Assembly: GCA_023231445.1 (NCBI GenBank)
Contig: JALNVF010000001.1
Coordinates: 1-64,000 of the forward strand
Length of the DNA stretch: 64,000 nucleotides
DNA from: Treponema sp.
GTDB lineage: Bacteria; Spirochaetota; Spirochaetia; Treponematales; Treponemataceae
Reading direction: 5' to 3'
In this document: one piece after another, positions 26,014 through 36,052 of the stretch
Layout: every line of letters begins with the position of its first letter
How positions within the stretch are numbered: the stretch's first letter is position 1
The notes under the pieces: generated by a model
The model's input: only the letters and a program-made list of their open reading frames with translations
What the model was told of the DNA's origin: nothing
Database searches by the model: none
Made by a program: the position numbers and the translations under genes

Positions 26014-27210
26014 TTATGCGTTATTCTGTTTGCGGTAAAAAGCAGCCTGTTTTACAAGTTCCAGACAGTCAGGTACCATAATTTTATCGTTTATAATTTT
26101 TATATGAGAATCCGATTCCAGTTTGTAGAGCCCTTCCGCCTGGAGTTCTTTCGGAATACCGCACATATTTGCAAGATCGTAGACAGTCAGATCTGTCTGA
26201 AACTGTACGCTGGGAGCGAGGTTGATTTTTGCTTTTTCGATCTGAAGTGCGAGCATATCGATAAGACGCTGCAACGGATCCCTGAGACTTGCATTATCAA
26301 GCTGACGGTACATTGACCAGAGACGGTCTGCAAGTGTTGTGGTAAGACGTGCAATCAGCTGCGGCTGTGTCGAAACCATCTGATCAAAGTTCTGGCGGTT
26401 TACGACCATAAGTCTGCATTGTTCATGTGCAACAGCACTGGCTGAACGAGGCTTATTTTCAAGCAGCGCCATTTCTCCGAACATGTCTCCTTTTTTGAGC
26501 ATGGCAAGTGTAACTTCGTTCCCGTTGACGACTTTTGAGATTTTTACCTGGCCGTCCTGAATGATAAACATATCCGGACCGTTCTGATTTTCTGAAAAAA
26601 TCATGGTATCTTTCGGATATGTGCGGAGCAGGTCGGAAGTTGATTCAAAATAAACTGCATGTGTAATTGCCTTAAGGGAAACGAAACGGGATTTTGCTTT
26701 GTCGAAATTGCTTCCGTGGGGGCAGGCTTTTAAATACTGATAATATGCATAGACTGCTATATCGGAATTGCCTGCTTTATCGTAATAGTCGGCTACATAA
26801 AATATCTGTTCCGGAGTATCTGCTACAACATTGTTAAGTGTAAGTTTCGTAAGCGTTTCGTTCATTGACCGCATGCGGTTTGCAAATGTCCGGATGATTT
26901 TCATGGCTACCGGTGTGTTGCGCATGATGAGTTCCGGATACTGATCTCTCCGGACAGAAATCCCGGTGACGTCTGTCATTGCAATGACTGTTTCAATTTG
27001 GGAATGTCCGGACATACATGGAATTACGCCGACAAAATCTCCCGGTCCGAGCATTTTAGGTGTTCCGCCAGGAATATCATTTGCCTTATAGCAGCGGACA
27101 TTTCCGCTCTGGATGATGAAGAACCGGTCGCTGTCTGCTTTTCCTTCGACTACGAGATAAGATCCTTTCCTGAAATTTACAAATGATAATTGCAGCAATT
27201 CGTTCACCAT
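26014..27210 (-). CDS. Double cyclic-nucleotide-binding protein with winged-helix-like C-terminus
   Basis: 398 residues, cytoplasmic. Cyclic-nucleotide domain 1 (about 5-110) has a degenerate phosphate cassette: GPGDFVGVIPCMSGHSQIE lacks the usual Arg. A helical TPR-like stretch (about 125-180, YVADYYDKAGNSDIAVYAYYQYL) follows. Domain 2 (about 190-300) is canonical: GDMFGEMALLENKPRSASA, with Gly, Glu and Arg. The last 80 residues (LTVYDLANMCGIPKELQAEGLYKLES) look like a Crp-type helix-turn-helix. It may be a regulator in which only the second domain binds nucleotide. It is followed by the two secreted proteins in the same direction. Confidence 0.85.
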   Translation of the reverse strand: MVNELLQLSFVNFRKGSYLVVEGKADSDRFFIIQSGNVRCYKANDIPGGTPKMLGPGDFVGVIPCMSGHSQIETVIAMTDVTGISVRRDQYPELIMRNTPVAMKIIRTFANRMRSMNETLTKLTLNNVVADTPEQIFYVADYYDKAGNSDIAVYAYYQYLKACPHGSNFDKAKSRFVSLKAITHAVYFESTSDLLRTYPKDTMIFSENQNGPDMFIIQDGQVKISKVVNGNEVTLAMLKKGDMFGEMALLENKPRSASAVAHEQCRLMVVNRQNFDQMVSTQPQLIARLTTTLADRLWSMYRQLDNASLRDPLQRLIDMLALQIEKAKINLAPSVQFQTDLTVYDLANMCGIPKELQAEGLYKLESDSHIKIINDKIMVPDCLELVKQAAFYRKQNNA

Positions 27211-27246
27211 TCCTTGATAAAAGTATAGGTTCCACTGTTTTCTTTG

Positions 27247-28230
27247 TCAATCGTTACTATCGGCAGATAACAAATGTGTCTTTAATTGATTTTCATCAGA
27301 ACTGCCGCAGAATATAATTTCCGGTTCCAAAGTAAAACCTGTTTTACTCTTTACTATAGTAATAGTATAATCCACCAGTGCTCTGATATCCGCTTCTGTT
27401 GCATTATCTTTGTTGATTATGAAGTTTCCGTGCCACGGTGCTATCTGCGCGCCGCCGATTTGATATCCGCAGAGCCCCGCTTCGTCAATTATTTTTCCTG
27501 CCGGTTTACCGAAAGCGTGATTGTTGCGGAATACACTTCCTGCGCTCGGATAACGGAAATGTCCTTTTTTGATCCGTTCGTCTATGTACATACGGCATTT
27601 TGTTTCTATTTCATTTTTTACAATTTCAGAAAGTTGTGTTGTTTTGAATACGACGCTGGTAATGATACGTCCTGTCGACTGAAATGGTGATTTTTTATAT
27701 TCCCAGTCTGTGCCGGAGAAAGAATAAGATTTTTGTTTTAACGAATCCGGCTCTATATATTCTGCTGATACGAGTATGTCGCTTACGGATACACTGAAAC
27801 ACCGGGCATTCATATAAAGTGCGCCACCGGCTGTTCCCGGAAGCCCGGCGAATGTTTCGAGTCCTGAAAGTACATGATCTGTACAGAAATTCACTACAGA
27901 CGACATTGTAGATCCTGCTCCGCATCTAACGAAACCTTTCTCTGCCGATATACTGTTGATATCTTCCATAGAAATAACAGCACCCTCAAATCCTTTGTCC
28001 GAAACGACTATGTTGCTGCCGCAGCCCAGAATAAACCAGGGGATTCTGTCGTTCTTGAGTATTGTGAGTGCAAAAATGAGAGAAGAGACATCTGACGGCT
28101 TTATATACAGCGGAGCAGGGCCTCCTACTTTGAATGTTGTATGAAGGGACATCTGTTCCGAAAATCGTATAATCCCTTTGAAACTTCCGCATATATTGAA
28201 TTTTTCAGCTGTTTCACGTATGCTGGTCAT
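27247..28230 (-). CDS. murB: UDP-N-acetylenolpyruvoylglucosamine reductase
   Basis: FAD enzyme completing UDP-MurNAc synthesis for peptidoglycan. FAD-binding blocks TTFKVGGPAPLYI, LGCGSNIVVSD and GLETFAGLPGTAGGALYMNAR are present, as are the catalytic region PSAGSVFRN (Ser as proton donor) and a C-terminal Glu in LEPEIIF. Length 327 is normal. It is divergent from cysS with under 50 bases between starts. Confidence 0.96.
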   Translation of the reverse strand: MTSIRETAEKFNICGSFKGIIRFSEQMSLHTTFKVGGPAPLYIKPSDVSSLIFALTILKNDRIPWFILGCGSNIVVSDKGFEGAVISMEDINSISAEKGFVRCGAGSTMSSVVNFCTDHVLSGLETFAGLPGTAGGALYMNARCFSVSVSDILVSAEYIEPDSLKQKSYSFSGTDWEYKKSPFQSTGRIITSVVFKTTQLSEIVKNEIETKCRMYIDERIKKGHFRYPSAGSVFRNNHAFGKPAGKIIDEAGLCGYQIGGAQIAPWHGNFIINKDNATEADIRALVDYTITIVKSKTGFTLEPEIIFCGSSDENQLKTHLLSADSND

Positions 28231-28278
28231 ACGGTTATTATAGTACAGCGCAGTATAAATTGCGATAGAGGGGCTTAT

Positions 28279-29766
28279 ATGGGATTACGGTTATTTAACA
28301 CTATGGGACGGGAAATGCAGGATTTTGTGCCGATTACACCAGGGTTTGTCGGTTTTTACGGCTGCGGTCCGACTGTTTACAACTATGCCCATATCGGGAA
28401 CCTTCGGGCATATGTGTTTCTCGATACGCTTGACAGAGCTCTTACCTGGTTCGGTTATACAAAGAAACATGTTATGAACATTACTGATATAGGCCATCTT
28501 TCAGGAGACAGCGATGCAGGCGAAGATAAAATGCTCAGAACAGCAACAGAAAAACATCAGTCCGTCATGGAAGTTGCTCAGTTTTATACAGATGCTTTTT
28601 TTAATGATATAGACCGTCTTAACATAAAACGACCGGATGTTGTCTGCAGGGCTACAGAACATGTACCGGATATGATAGAACTCATAAAACGTATTGAGTC
28701 AAACGGACATACTTATATGGCCGGCGGGAATCTCTATTATGATGTTTCTACCTATCCTGATTATGGAAAACTCGCAAATCTTAATCTTGACGAACAGAAA
28801 GCGGGAGCCCGCGTTGATGTTGATTCCAATAAACGGAATCCGTACGATTTCGTCCTCTGGTTTACCAAGTCAAAATTTGAAAATCAGGCACTCACCTGGG
28901 ACAGTCCGTGGGGGCGGGGATATCCCGGCTGGCATATCGAATGTTCTGCGATGAGTATGAAATATCTTGGAGAACATTTTGATATTCATACAGGCGGAAT
29001 AGACCATATTCCGATTCATCATACAAACGAAATTGCGCAGTCGGAAGGGGCAACAGGACATAAATGGGTTAATTACTGGCTTCATAATGAATTTCTTGTC
29101 ATTGCTAAGGATAAACAGTCAGCTGACAGCGGAGAAAGTTCCAAGATGTCGAAATCCGCGGGAAATTTTCTTACACTTCAATCACTCATTGACAAGGGAT
29201 ATGAAGCGCTTGATTACCGGTTCTTTTTACTTGGTGCACAGTACCGCAGTCAGGTATTTTTCAGCTGGGATGCAATTGACGGTGCAAAAAGTGCGCGAAG
29301 GGCACTTATAAAACGTATTGCTCAGGTTATTGATGCAGCAAAAGGAAAAGTTGCAGATATTTCTGCACTTTCTTCTGACGCGAATAAATATATTGAAACT
29401 TTTAAATCCAGTCTTGAAAATGATCTTTCTACGCCGCAGGCGATGAGCCAGCTTCAGACTGCGGTAAAAGACGACAGTCTGAAACCGGAAGAAATTCTTG
29501 CGCTTGTTCACAGTATGGACAGCGTTCTGGGGCTTCGGCTTGAGGATGAAGCAGCAGCATTAAATGACAAAAGATCTGCAGTTGTTAACGTCAATTCTCA
29601 TGAAGGTGATGAAGAGGCACCTGCGATAGATGCACTTGTCGAAGAACGTGCTTCCGCTAAAAAGGCAAAAGATTTTAAAAAAGCGGATAAGATTCGTAAC
29701 GAGCTGGCTGCCCGGGGTATTTTAATTACTGACACTCCTCAGGGATCTGTCTGGAAGCGGTCATAA
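28279..29766 (+). CDS. cysS: Cysteinyl-tRNA synthetase
   Basis: Charges tRNA-Cys. A class I synthetase with zinc Cys in [16 protein letters not shown] (the HIGH-type motif follows), WHIECSAMS (zinc ligands) and KMSKSAGNF. The C-terminal region contains a DALR-like helical domain and ends with the coiled [20 protein letters not shown] chose the ATG at 28279 because GAGGGG precedes it by about seven bases; the frame runs 46 codons further upstream into murB without support. The ECF sigma factor starts 32 bases downstream. Confidence 0.97.
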   Translation: MGLRLFNTMGREMQDFVPITPGFVGFYGCGPTVYNYAHIGNLRAYVFLDTLDRALTWFGYTKKHVMNITDIGHLSGDSDAGEDKMLRTATEKHQSVMEVAQFYTDAFFNDIDRLNIKRPDVVCRATEHVPDMIELIKRIESNGHTYMAGGNLYYDVSTYPDYGKLANLNLDEQKAGARVDVDSNKRNPYDFVLWFTKSKFENQALTWDSPWGRGYPGWHIECSAMSMKYLGEHFDIHTGGIDHIPIHHTNEIAQSEGATGHKWVNYWLHNEFLVIAKDKQSADSGESSKMSKSAGNFLTLQSLIDKGYEALDYRFFLLGAQYRSQVFFSWDAIDGAKSARRALIKRIAQVIDAAKGKVADISALSSDANKYIETFKSSLENDLSTPQAMSQLQTAVKDDSLKPEEILALVHSMDSVLGLRLEDEAAALNDKRSAVVNVNSHEGDEEAPAIDALVEERASAKKAKDFKKADKIRNELAARGILITDTPQGSVWKRS

Positions 29767-29798
29767 TAACAAATTGTTGTTACTTTTCAGGAGTTTTC

Positions 29799-30368
29799 GT
29801 GTTTACTACTATAGCTGGAAGTCAGACTGATATTAACCGGCCGCTCAATGCCGGAAATTCTGCTGATTTCAAAATAATATATGATGCAACGATGCAGCTT
29901 CTTTTTCGTATTTCCTATCGTGTTGTGAACGACGAAGAAGCCGCAGAAGACCTTGTGCACGATTCGCTTATCAAGGCAAACGAGAAAAACCTGGAATTTC
30001 CGTCACTTAACGATGCGAAATACTGGCTTATCAGAGTGGTAAAAAATGCATCACTCAACTATGTCAAACGGAAAAGCCGTGAACGTAAAGCGTACCAGAA
30101 GGCGCTTTACGAGGATCACCGTACGATGACATCAGGTGAGACTGATGTTTTGAAAGCCGAGTCGATCAAAAAGGCCCGTGATGCACTCAATATGCTGCCG
30201 AAGAACCTCCGGGAGGTTCTTATTTTACGAGAATACGGTGACCTTAATTATAAGGAAATCGGAAGGACGCTCGGTATTACAGAAGGAAATGTAAAGGTCC
30301 GTGTATTCCGTGCGCGTGAACAACTGGCAAAACTATTAGGAGAAGATGATGTCTACCTGCCCCAGTAA
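29799..30368 (+). CDS. ECF-type RNA polymerase sigma factor
   Basis: 189 residues. Sigma region 2 (about 25-95: IIYDATMQLLFRISYRVV, AAEDLVHDSLIKA) binds the -10 and core polymerase. Region 4 (about 130-180: LPKNLREVLILREYGDLNY, IGRTLGITEGNVKVRVFRAR) binds the -35. There is no region 1.1 or 3, as in sigma-24/ECF factors. The start is GTG with GGAG six bases upstream. It overlaps the zinc-finger anti-sigma gene by about 20 bases. The target promoters are not visible here. Confidence 0.93.
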   Translation: MFTTIAGSQTDINRPLNAGNSADFKIIYDATMQLLFRISYRVVNDEEAAEDLVHDSLIKANEKNLEFPSLNDAKYWLIRVVKNASLNYVKRKSRERKAYQKALYEDHRTMTSGETDVLKAESIKKARDALNMLPKNLREVLILREYGDLNYKEIGRTLGITEGNVKVRVFRAREQLAKLLGEDDVYLPQ

Positions 30369-31068
30369 AGATATTCATTCAATATATCTCGACAACGAAC
30401 TCCCTGCAGCATATGTCAGAGAGTATGAAGCTCATATAAAAGTATGCCCGAAATGCGCAGCTGAACTTGCAAGACTCCGGGCTGTTCATGAAATTCTTCA
30501 TTCGGATGCTCTATCAGTTACTCCTGACAGTCACTATCTTGATCAGAGCTGGGACCGTCTGCAGACTCGTATGAGTTACAGCAGGGTTACAAAGAAAATT
30601 TTGAAATTTCCTGTAGAGCAATTTAAATACATTATTCCGGCAGCAGCAGCAGCTGCTATTCTTGCAGTTCTTCTTCCTGTTCGTGCCGGCAGAGTTCCGT
30701 CTGAAGCTGAAACAGCCCAGATAACACCGATCGCACGGCAGAAGATTATTGCGTTTGCAAAGAATAATGTAATTATTAATGGTAATATCAGACATGAAAT
30801 GCTTGGGCCTGTTACATTCAGACAGTCCCAGCAGCATACCGGAACTGTTCTGTCCGGAACGAATACCGGTTATGGCGGATCTTTTATCCAGGAATCTCGT
30901 ATTCAGGAAACTATAGATCCTCAGCTTAACGATGTTGATGTCTTTCGTCCCGATTTTGGCAGCAACCGGACCATTACTATCAGAATCACTATACCTGGTA
31001 TAACAACACCTCCTCTTTCGACGGAAATAGAATTTCCTGCAGAAGAACCTGCGGATACGGTAAAGTGA
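30346..31068 (+). CDS. Membrane-anchored zinc anti-sigma factor
   Basis: 240 residues. The N-terminal anti-sigma domain has Cys5 plus His30-x3-Cys34-x2-Cys37 (EAHIKVCPKC), the zinc pattern of ZAS/zf-HC2 factors. An alanine-rich membrane segment lies at about 92-111. The remaining 130 residues are probably periplasmic, with no recognised domain, and could be the sensor. It starts inside the sigma gene (ATG at 30346 or 30349) after AGGAGAAG, and ends four bases into the TIG protein gene, so all three are tightly coupled. Confidence 0.88.
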   Translation: MMSTCPSKDIHSIYLDNELPAAYVREYEAHIKVCPKCAAELARLRAVHEILHSDALSVTPDSHYLDQSWDRLQTRMSYSRVTKKILKFPVEQFKYIIPAAAAAAILAVLLPVRAGRVPSEAETAQITPIARQKIIAFAKNNVIINGNIRHEMLGPVTFRQSQQHTGTVLSGTNTGYGGSFIQESRIQETIDPQLNDVDVFRPDFGSNRTITIRITIPGITTPPLSTEIEFPAEEPADTVK

Positions 31069-32786
31069 ATTCTTCCGGAAAGTTCAATTATTTTTTCAGG
31101 GGATCACCGCTTTTCAGAGTTTTGTGCTTCTTTTCTGCCGTTGCACTCATTCTGGTAAGTGTTCTTTTTATAAGCTACAAACTTAAACGTATTCCTTCTA
31201 TAGATAATATAAATCCGCCGATTGGTTCTCCCGGTGACGTTGTTATCATTACCGGCAGAAATTTCGGAGGTGTCCGCGGTCCCGGTTATGTTGAATTCGG
31301 CGGTTCCAGACTGACAGCAAGCTCGTATATTTCATGGAATGAGAAAGAGATAAAAGTTGTACTTCCGCCGAATGTGCAGGACGGGCTAGTCGTTGTTGGA
31401 ACCGACACGGCTCGCTCCAAACCTTCTTTTTTTGCAAATGAACGGGACATACCTGTTGCCGTCCCTCCAAACCCTCAGACGTCGCTGCCTGTAATAACGA
31501 CACTTTCCGGCGACACGTTCAGAATCGGAGACCTGCTTGTTATTTCCGGCAGTAATTTCGGAAATATGAACGTTGACTGCGGTGTATATTTTGCAACAGT
31601 CCGTGATGATACGACGAATCCTGCAACTACAGCTCTCCCGTTCAGTAATACACGTCTTAGTGCACTGAGGGCGGATCATATTCCCGCCAATAAAACTGAT
31701 TTTGATTATGAATACTGGAGCGATACAGAAATCCGCGTCCGCATTCCGGACGGTGCGACATCGGGAATGTTATACGTGGAAACCTCTAAAGGTGATTCTG
31801 CGCTCCAGAAGATTACGATTGAATCAAAAAACGGAGGGAAAAAATTTCTTTCCAGACGGACATACCTCCTTCAGCTTGCTGCTAATATTTCCGACGTAGT
31901 ACCTGATAAATCTGCAACAATTAAAATGTATTTTCCCCGTCCTTCCTGTTTATCGTCGCAGCCACTTGTAGAAATGACGGAATGTACTCCTGAACCCGCG
32001 ATCGCTGATTATCAGAATACGGTGATTCATCAGCTGCAGGCTGAAAAAAATACAATACTTGCCAGGAAACCGTTCAGTGAAAATTTTGTTATTTCAGTTT
32101 ATGAAATCAATACAACGGTAAAACCTGAACTTGTCACATCTTATGCTAATATGAATAATATGCTGTATACCGCTGCAATCCGGGCCGATAAATGCGTCCC
32201 TGCCGGTGATCCGGAAATTATCAGTCTGTCGAGAAAGATTACCGGCAAAGAGATGAATCCGTACAAAAAGGCAGGACTTATTTATAACTACATGCTTGAT
32301 AATTATACACTGCAGGCGGTGAAATCCGATGTATCTCCGGCTCTTGATCTTATAAAAAAGAAAAAGGGTGATGCATACGACTTTGCAGTTATTTATACTG
32401 CGCTGCTCCGGGCGTCCGGAATTCCTGCGCTTCCTGACAGCGGTGTACTCGTTGACCGCGATATGAAAACAAGAAACCACTGGTGGAGTGAATTTTATAT
32501 CTGTGGAGTCGGTTGGATACCTGTAGATCCCGCATTGGGCGCCGGCTTGTCATACAAAAGCTGGACGGAAACAGGAAATGCACGAGAATATTATTTTGGC
32601 AGTCTTGATTCACAACATATAACGTTTTCCCGCGGCTGGAAAGAAATTAAACCAGGGGCGGGAAATTCTAAAATTGTCCAGCGTCCGCGCAGTTATGCAC
32701 TGCAGTCTATCTGGGAAGAATCTTCACACAGTACACTCAGATACAGTTCTTTCTGGGCTGATCCGGTAGTTCTGGGAATTTATTAG
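31065..32786 (+). CDS. Membrane-anchored TIG-domain protein with transglutaminase-like domain lacking the catalytic Cys
   Basis: 573 residues. One N-terminal membrane segment (about 18-40) is followed by two IPT/TIG Ig-like modules (about 45-125, INPPIGSPGDVVIITGRNF; about 140-250, LSGDTFRIGDLLVISGSNF). A helical region and a transglutaminase-like domain (about 390-500) follow. In that domain the usual G-x-C-x-[DE]-[FY]-A reads GDAYDFA: Ala437 replaces the nucleophile, while His472 (RNHWWSEFY) and Asp488 (GWIPVDPA) remain. It is therefore probably a non-catalytic binding module outside the inner membrane. It is coupled to the anti-sigma factor, suggesting an envelope-related function. Confidence 0.8.
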   Translation: MNSSGKFNYFFRGSPLFRVLCFFSAVALILVSVLFISYKLKRIPSIDNINPPIGSPGDVVIITGRNFGGVRGPGYVEFGGSRLTASSYISWNEKEIKVVLPPNVQDGLVVVGTDTARSKPSFFANERDIPVAVPPNPQTSLPVITTLSGDTFRIGDLLVISGSNFGNMNVDCGVYFATVRDDTTNPATTALPFSNTRLSALRADHIPANKTDFDYEYWSDTEIRVRIPDGATSGMLYVETSKGDSALQKITIESKNGGKKFLSRRTYLLQLAANISDVVPDKSATIKMYFPRPSCLSSQPLVEMTECTPEPAIADYQNTVIHQLQAEKNTILARKPFSENFVISVYEINTTVKPELVTSYANMNNMLYTAAIRADKCVPAGDPEIISLSRKITGKEMNPYKKAGLIYNYMLDNYTLQAVKSDVSPALDLIKKKKGDAYDFAVIYTALLRASGIPALPDSGVLVDRDMKTRNHWWSEFYICGVGWIPVDPALGAGLSYKSWTETGNAREYYFGSLDSQHITFSRGWKEIKPGAGNSKIVQRPRSYALQSIWEESSHSTLRYSSFWADPVVLGIY

Positions 32787-32800
32787 AGTTAGGAGATATT

Positions 32801-33508
32801 ATGATTACGAAAATTTTATCTGTCGGCGGATCCATCATTGCGCCTGATAAGCCGGATAAGGCATTTCTTTCTGAATTTGTGACAATGTCACGGGAGTGGC
32901 TTTCGGACGGCAGTGACAGACGTCTTATATTTGTATCCGGCGGCGGCGCTCCTGCGCGAATATATCAGCAGGCGTATAAAGAGGTCCTTACTGCAGAAAA
33001 AAATGATTATGAACCCGACAATAATGCTGCGGACTGGATTGGTATAATGGCAACACGACTTAATGCACAGCTTTTAAAAGCGTGCTGTGGAGACCTTTGC
33101 AGGGATGATGTTGTCTGTGATCCGACTGCCGATATCCGTTTTACAGGGAAGATCCTTGTTGCGGCCGGATGGAAACCTGGTTTTTCAACTGATAACGACG
33201 CAGTGCTGCTTGCAGAAAAATTTCAGGCAGACACGGTTGTTAATCTTTCAAATATAGAAAAAGTATATACGGATGACCCCCGGAAAAATCCTGATGCCAG
33301 GCCGCTTGATACAATCGACTGGAAAGATTTTCGGAAAATGGTCGGGGATGACTGGACTCCGGGAAAGAATACTCCGTTTGATCCTGTAGCAAGCAGAAAA
33401 GCGGAACAGCTTAATCTTACGGTTATCTGTGCTGCTGGTAAGAATATTTCAAATATACGGAATATTCTTGATGGGCGCAGGTTCATCGGTACACAGATAG
33501 GACAGTAA
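32801..33508 (+). CDS. Archaeal-type UMP kinase-like amino-acid-kinase-fold protein
   Basis: 235 residues of the amino-acid kinase fold: SVGGSIIAP at the N-terminus, FVSGGGAPAR, then STDNDAVLLAEKFQADTVV and YTDDPRKNPDA. The C-terminal DPVASRKAEQL and VICAAGKN follow. The arrangement (TD.DAVAALLAE, VYT.DP..DP.A, DP.AA) resembles archaeal-type UMP kinases more than bacterial PyrH hexamers. UMP phosphorylation is the best guess. It follows the TIG protein by 14 bases with AGGAG at its start, so a housekeeping nucleotide enzyme appears to sit in a stress operon. Confidence 0.75.
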   Translation: MITKILSVGGSIIAPDKPDKAFLSEFVTMSREWLSDGSDRRLIFVSGGGAPARIYQQAYKEVLTAEKNDYEPDNNAADWIGIMATRLNAQLLKACCGDLCRDDVVCDPTADIRFTGKILVAAGWKPGFSTDNDAVLLAEKFQADTVVNLSNIEKVYTDDPRKNPDARPLDTIDWKDFRKMVGDDWTPGKNTPFDPVASRKAEQLNLTVICAAGKNISNIRNILDGRRFIGTQIGQ

Positions 33509-33559
33509 ATATCTTTCCATTATTGTATATATTCATATTTGCCTATAGAATACGCAGAT

Positions 33560-36052
33560 ATGAATATATGTTCTCTTTCAGGTATATATGAACTGAGTGG
33601 AGCTGATAAAAAATGTGATGCGGTAATTCCAGGTGATTTTCATTCTGCACTTCTTAAGGCAGAACTGATTCCTGATCCTTATTATGGTACAAACGAGACT
33701 GATGTTCAGTGGGTTGGGCAGACAGACTGGATCATCCGTCGCAGTTTTCAGTTTAGAAAAGAAGATTGTGTGCGTACATGGCTGGTACTTACCGGCGCAG
33801 ATACTTTTTTTACCGTGTTCATTAACGGACGGAAAGCCGGATATGGCGACAATATGTTCCGCCGGTGGCGTTTTGATGTTACGAAAATCCTTTCCGACGG
33901 TATGAATACTCTGGAAATCAGATTCGATTCTGCGGTAAAAAAGGCTTCATCAGAAGCAAAAAAATTGTCATATCCGGTTCCTTTTTCTATGTATCGGGTC
34001 TATGCGCCTCATTGTAATCTTATCAGGAAGGTTCAGTGCCACGGCGGCTGGGACTGGGGGCCGTGTCTGATGGTATCCGGAATTTACGGTAGTATTCAGC
34101 TGGAGTCCGTTGCATACGGTTATATGGATAATGTAACCGTCCGTTATGAGAAAAACGGTAAAGACTGGAAGGTATTTGTAAAGACCGGATACTATTCATT
34201 ATACAATGGTACGCGGAAATTTGATTTTGAAGTGACTGACGGAGGACTGGTTCTTGCAAAAGAAACAAAAGAATTCAGCGTCGTAAAGGGCATGAATGTA
34301 CTTTCATTGGTTCTTGTCGTAAAAGACCCGGAAATTTGGCTTACTTCTGATGAGCTTGCAGAATTCGGCAGAAACGAGAATAAACTTTACAGGCTTACTG
34401 TAAAATGTGAAAACAGCGATTATGAAATAACGAAGAAAATTGCTTTTAGGACTATAGATATCGATACTAAAAACGGAGCGCTTTGTTTTTATGTAAATGG
34501 CCGTTCGATTTTTGCAAAAGGTTCAAACTGGATTCCGGCTGACGCACTTCCTTCCCGTCAGACGAGTGAAAAAATTAAAGATTTACTTATATCTGCCGTA
34601 CAGGCACACATGAACATGATACGGGTATGGGGGGGCGGTCAATTTGAAAGCGACAGTTTTTATGATTTATGCGACAGCTTAGGGCTTCTAATCTGGCATG
34701 ACTGTATGTTTGCGTGTGCGATGTATCCTGCAACAAACGAATTTCTTGCAAATGTATCAGAAGAACTGGCATATCAGATTTCCCGTCTGCAGTCTCATCC
34801 GTCAATTGCGTTATGGTGCGGTAATAACGAAAATATCGGGGCCCTTTCGTGGTTTCCTGAGACACGGGCAAATCGTGACCGGTATCTCATAGATTACGAC
34901 AGGCTTTATCATGGAACAGTCGAAAAAGCAGTGCGTACGTACGATCCTGCCAGAATGTGGTGGCCGTCTTCACCGTGTGCCGGGACAGGTAAGGATACGT
35001 TGAACGATAACTGGCACAGCGACAAGTCGGGAGATATGCATTTCTGGAGCGTCTGGCATGAAAAGAAAAGTTTTAGTGAATATCTTACGGTTCAGCCGCG
35101 GTTTGTTTCCGAATTTGGATATGAAGCATTTCCTTCTGTTGAGGAGATAAAGACGTATGCAGCTGAAGATCAGTTGAATCTTACGAGTCCTGTAATGGAA
35201 TTCCATCAGCGTTCTGTCGGAGGGAACTCCATTATACTTGAAAGTTTTTCCCGGTATTTCAGATTTCCCGAGGGATTTGCAAATATGATTTATCTGAGCC
35301 AGATACAACAGGCTCTTGCAATAAAAACCGCAGTTACGTACTGGCGGTCACTCCGGCCACGCTGCTCAGGTACGCTCTATTGGCAGCTCAACGACGTATG
35401 GCCTGATGCCTCATGGTCAAGCATTGGGTATTCCGGTAAATGGAAACTCCTTCATTATGCGGTAAAAGATGCGTTTGCGCCTGTTTGTGTAACAATTTAC
35501 GAAAAAAACGGTGTGTGCAAAGTATTCATCATGAACGATACTTCGAAAACTCTTGATGTTTCATTGCAGCTGCATTTCCTTGGCTTTGACGGGAAACCTG
35601 TGCAGAAAACTGAATCGGTGCGTGTATCCGCCAGTGCGGATAAAGCGGTAAAAGTCAGGGAATTCAGGGCAGATGAATTTACCTGCCCTGTTTCAGACTG
35701 CTTTGTTTTTGTGGAACTTACAGCAGCTGCAGAAGACGGAAAAAAATACAATGCAGATGATACGTTTTTTCCTGCCTTGTACAAACAGTGTTCGTTGAAC
35801 CGTGCAAAAATTACAGTACAGGTATTGCAGGCGGTACATAGTGTATATACCGTGAAGCTTTCAGCAGATGTTCCTGCTTTTTTTGTTTCACTCGATACAG
35901 AAGATTTTCCCGGCACGTTCAGCCGGAATATGTTCACTCTTCTGCCGGAAAGACCTGTTACCTTATCTTTTACGGCAAAGAACGGCGATGTGTCTGCGGA
36001 ACAGTTTAAACAGGCTCTTGTTGTAAAATCTTTACGTGATACGTATAAATAG
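33560..36052 (+). CDS. Glycoside hydrolase family 2 beta-mannosidase
   Basis: 830 residues with no signal peptide, so probably cytoplasmic, cleaving imported manno-oligosaccharides from the non-reducing end. It begins with a jelly-roll sugar-binding domain (SGIYELSG, VIPGDFHSALL, WVGQTDWIIRRSF), then Ig-like domains and a TIM barrel. The catalytic acid/base is Glu424 (CGNNENI) and the nucleophile Glu518 (VSEFGYEAF). VHRCHGGWDWGP-like RKVQCHGGWDWGPCL supports mannosidase over galactosidase or glucuronidase. I chose ATG 33560 because the N-terminal motif follows directly; a TTG seven codons upstream is possible. No strong ribosome binding site is visible. Confidence 0.92.
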   Translation: MNICSLSGIYELSGADKKCDAVIPGDFHSALLKAELIPDPYYGTNETDVQWVGQTDWIIRRSFQFRKEDCVRTWLVLTGADTFFTVFINGRKAGYGDNMFRRWRFDVTKILSDGMNTLEIRFDSAVKKASSEAKKLSYPVPFSMYRVYAPHCNLIRKVQCHGGWDWGPCLMVSGIYGSIQLESVAYGYMDNVTVRYEKNGKDWKVFVKTGYYSLYNGTRKFDFEVTDGGLVLAKETKEFSVVKGMNVLSLVLVVKDPEIWLTSDELAEFGRNENKLYRLTVKCENSDYEITKKIAFRTIDIDTKNGALCFYVNGRSIFAKGSNWIPADALPSRQTSEKIKDLLISAVQAHMNMIRVWGGGQFESDSFYDLCDSLGLLIWHDCMFACAMYPATNEFLANVSEELAYQISRLQSHPSIALWCGNNENIGALSWFPETRANRDRYLIDYDRLYHGTVEKAVRTYDPARMWWPSSPCAGTGKDTLNDNWHSDKSGDMHFWSVWHEKKSFSEYLTVQPRFVSEFGYEAFPSVEEIKTYAAEDQLNLTSPVMEFHQRSVGGNSIILESFSRYFRFPEGFANMIYLSQIQQALAIKTAVTYWRSLRPRCSGTLYWQLNDVWPDASWSSIGYSGKWKLLHYAVKDAFAPVCVTIYEKNGVCKVFIMNDTSKTLDVSLQLHFLGFDGKPVQKTESVRVSASADKAVKVREFRADEFTCPVSDCFVFVELTAAAEDGKKYNADDTFFPALYKQCSLNRAKITVQVLQAVHSVYTVKLSADVPAFFVSLDTEDFPGTFSRNMFTLLPERPVTLSFTAKNGDVSAEQFKQALVVKSLRDTYK

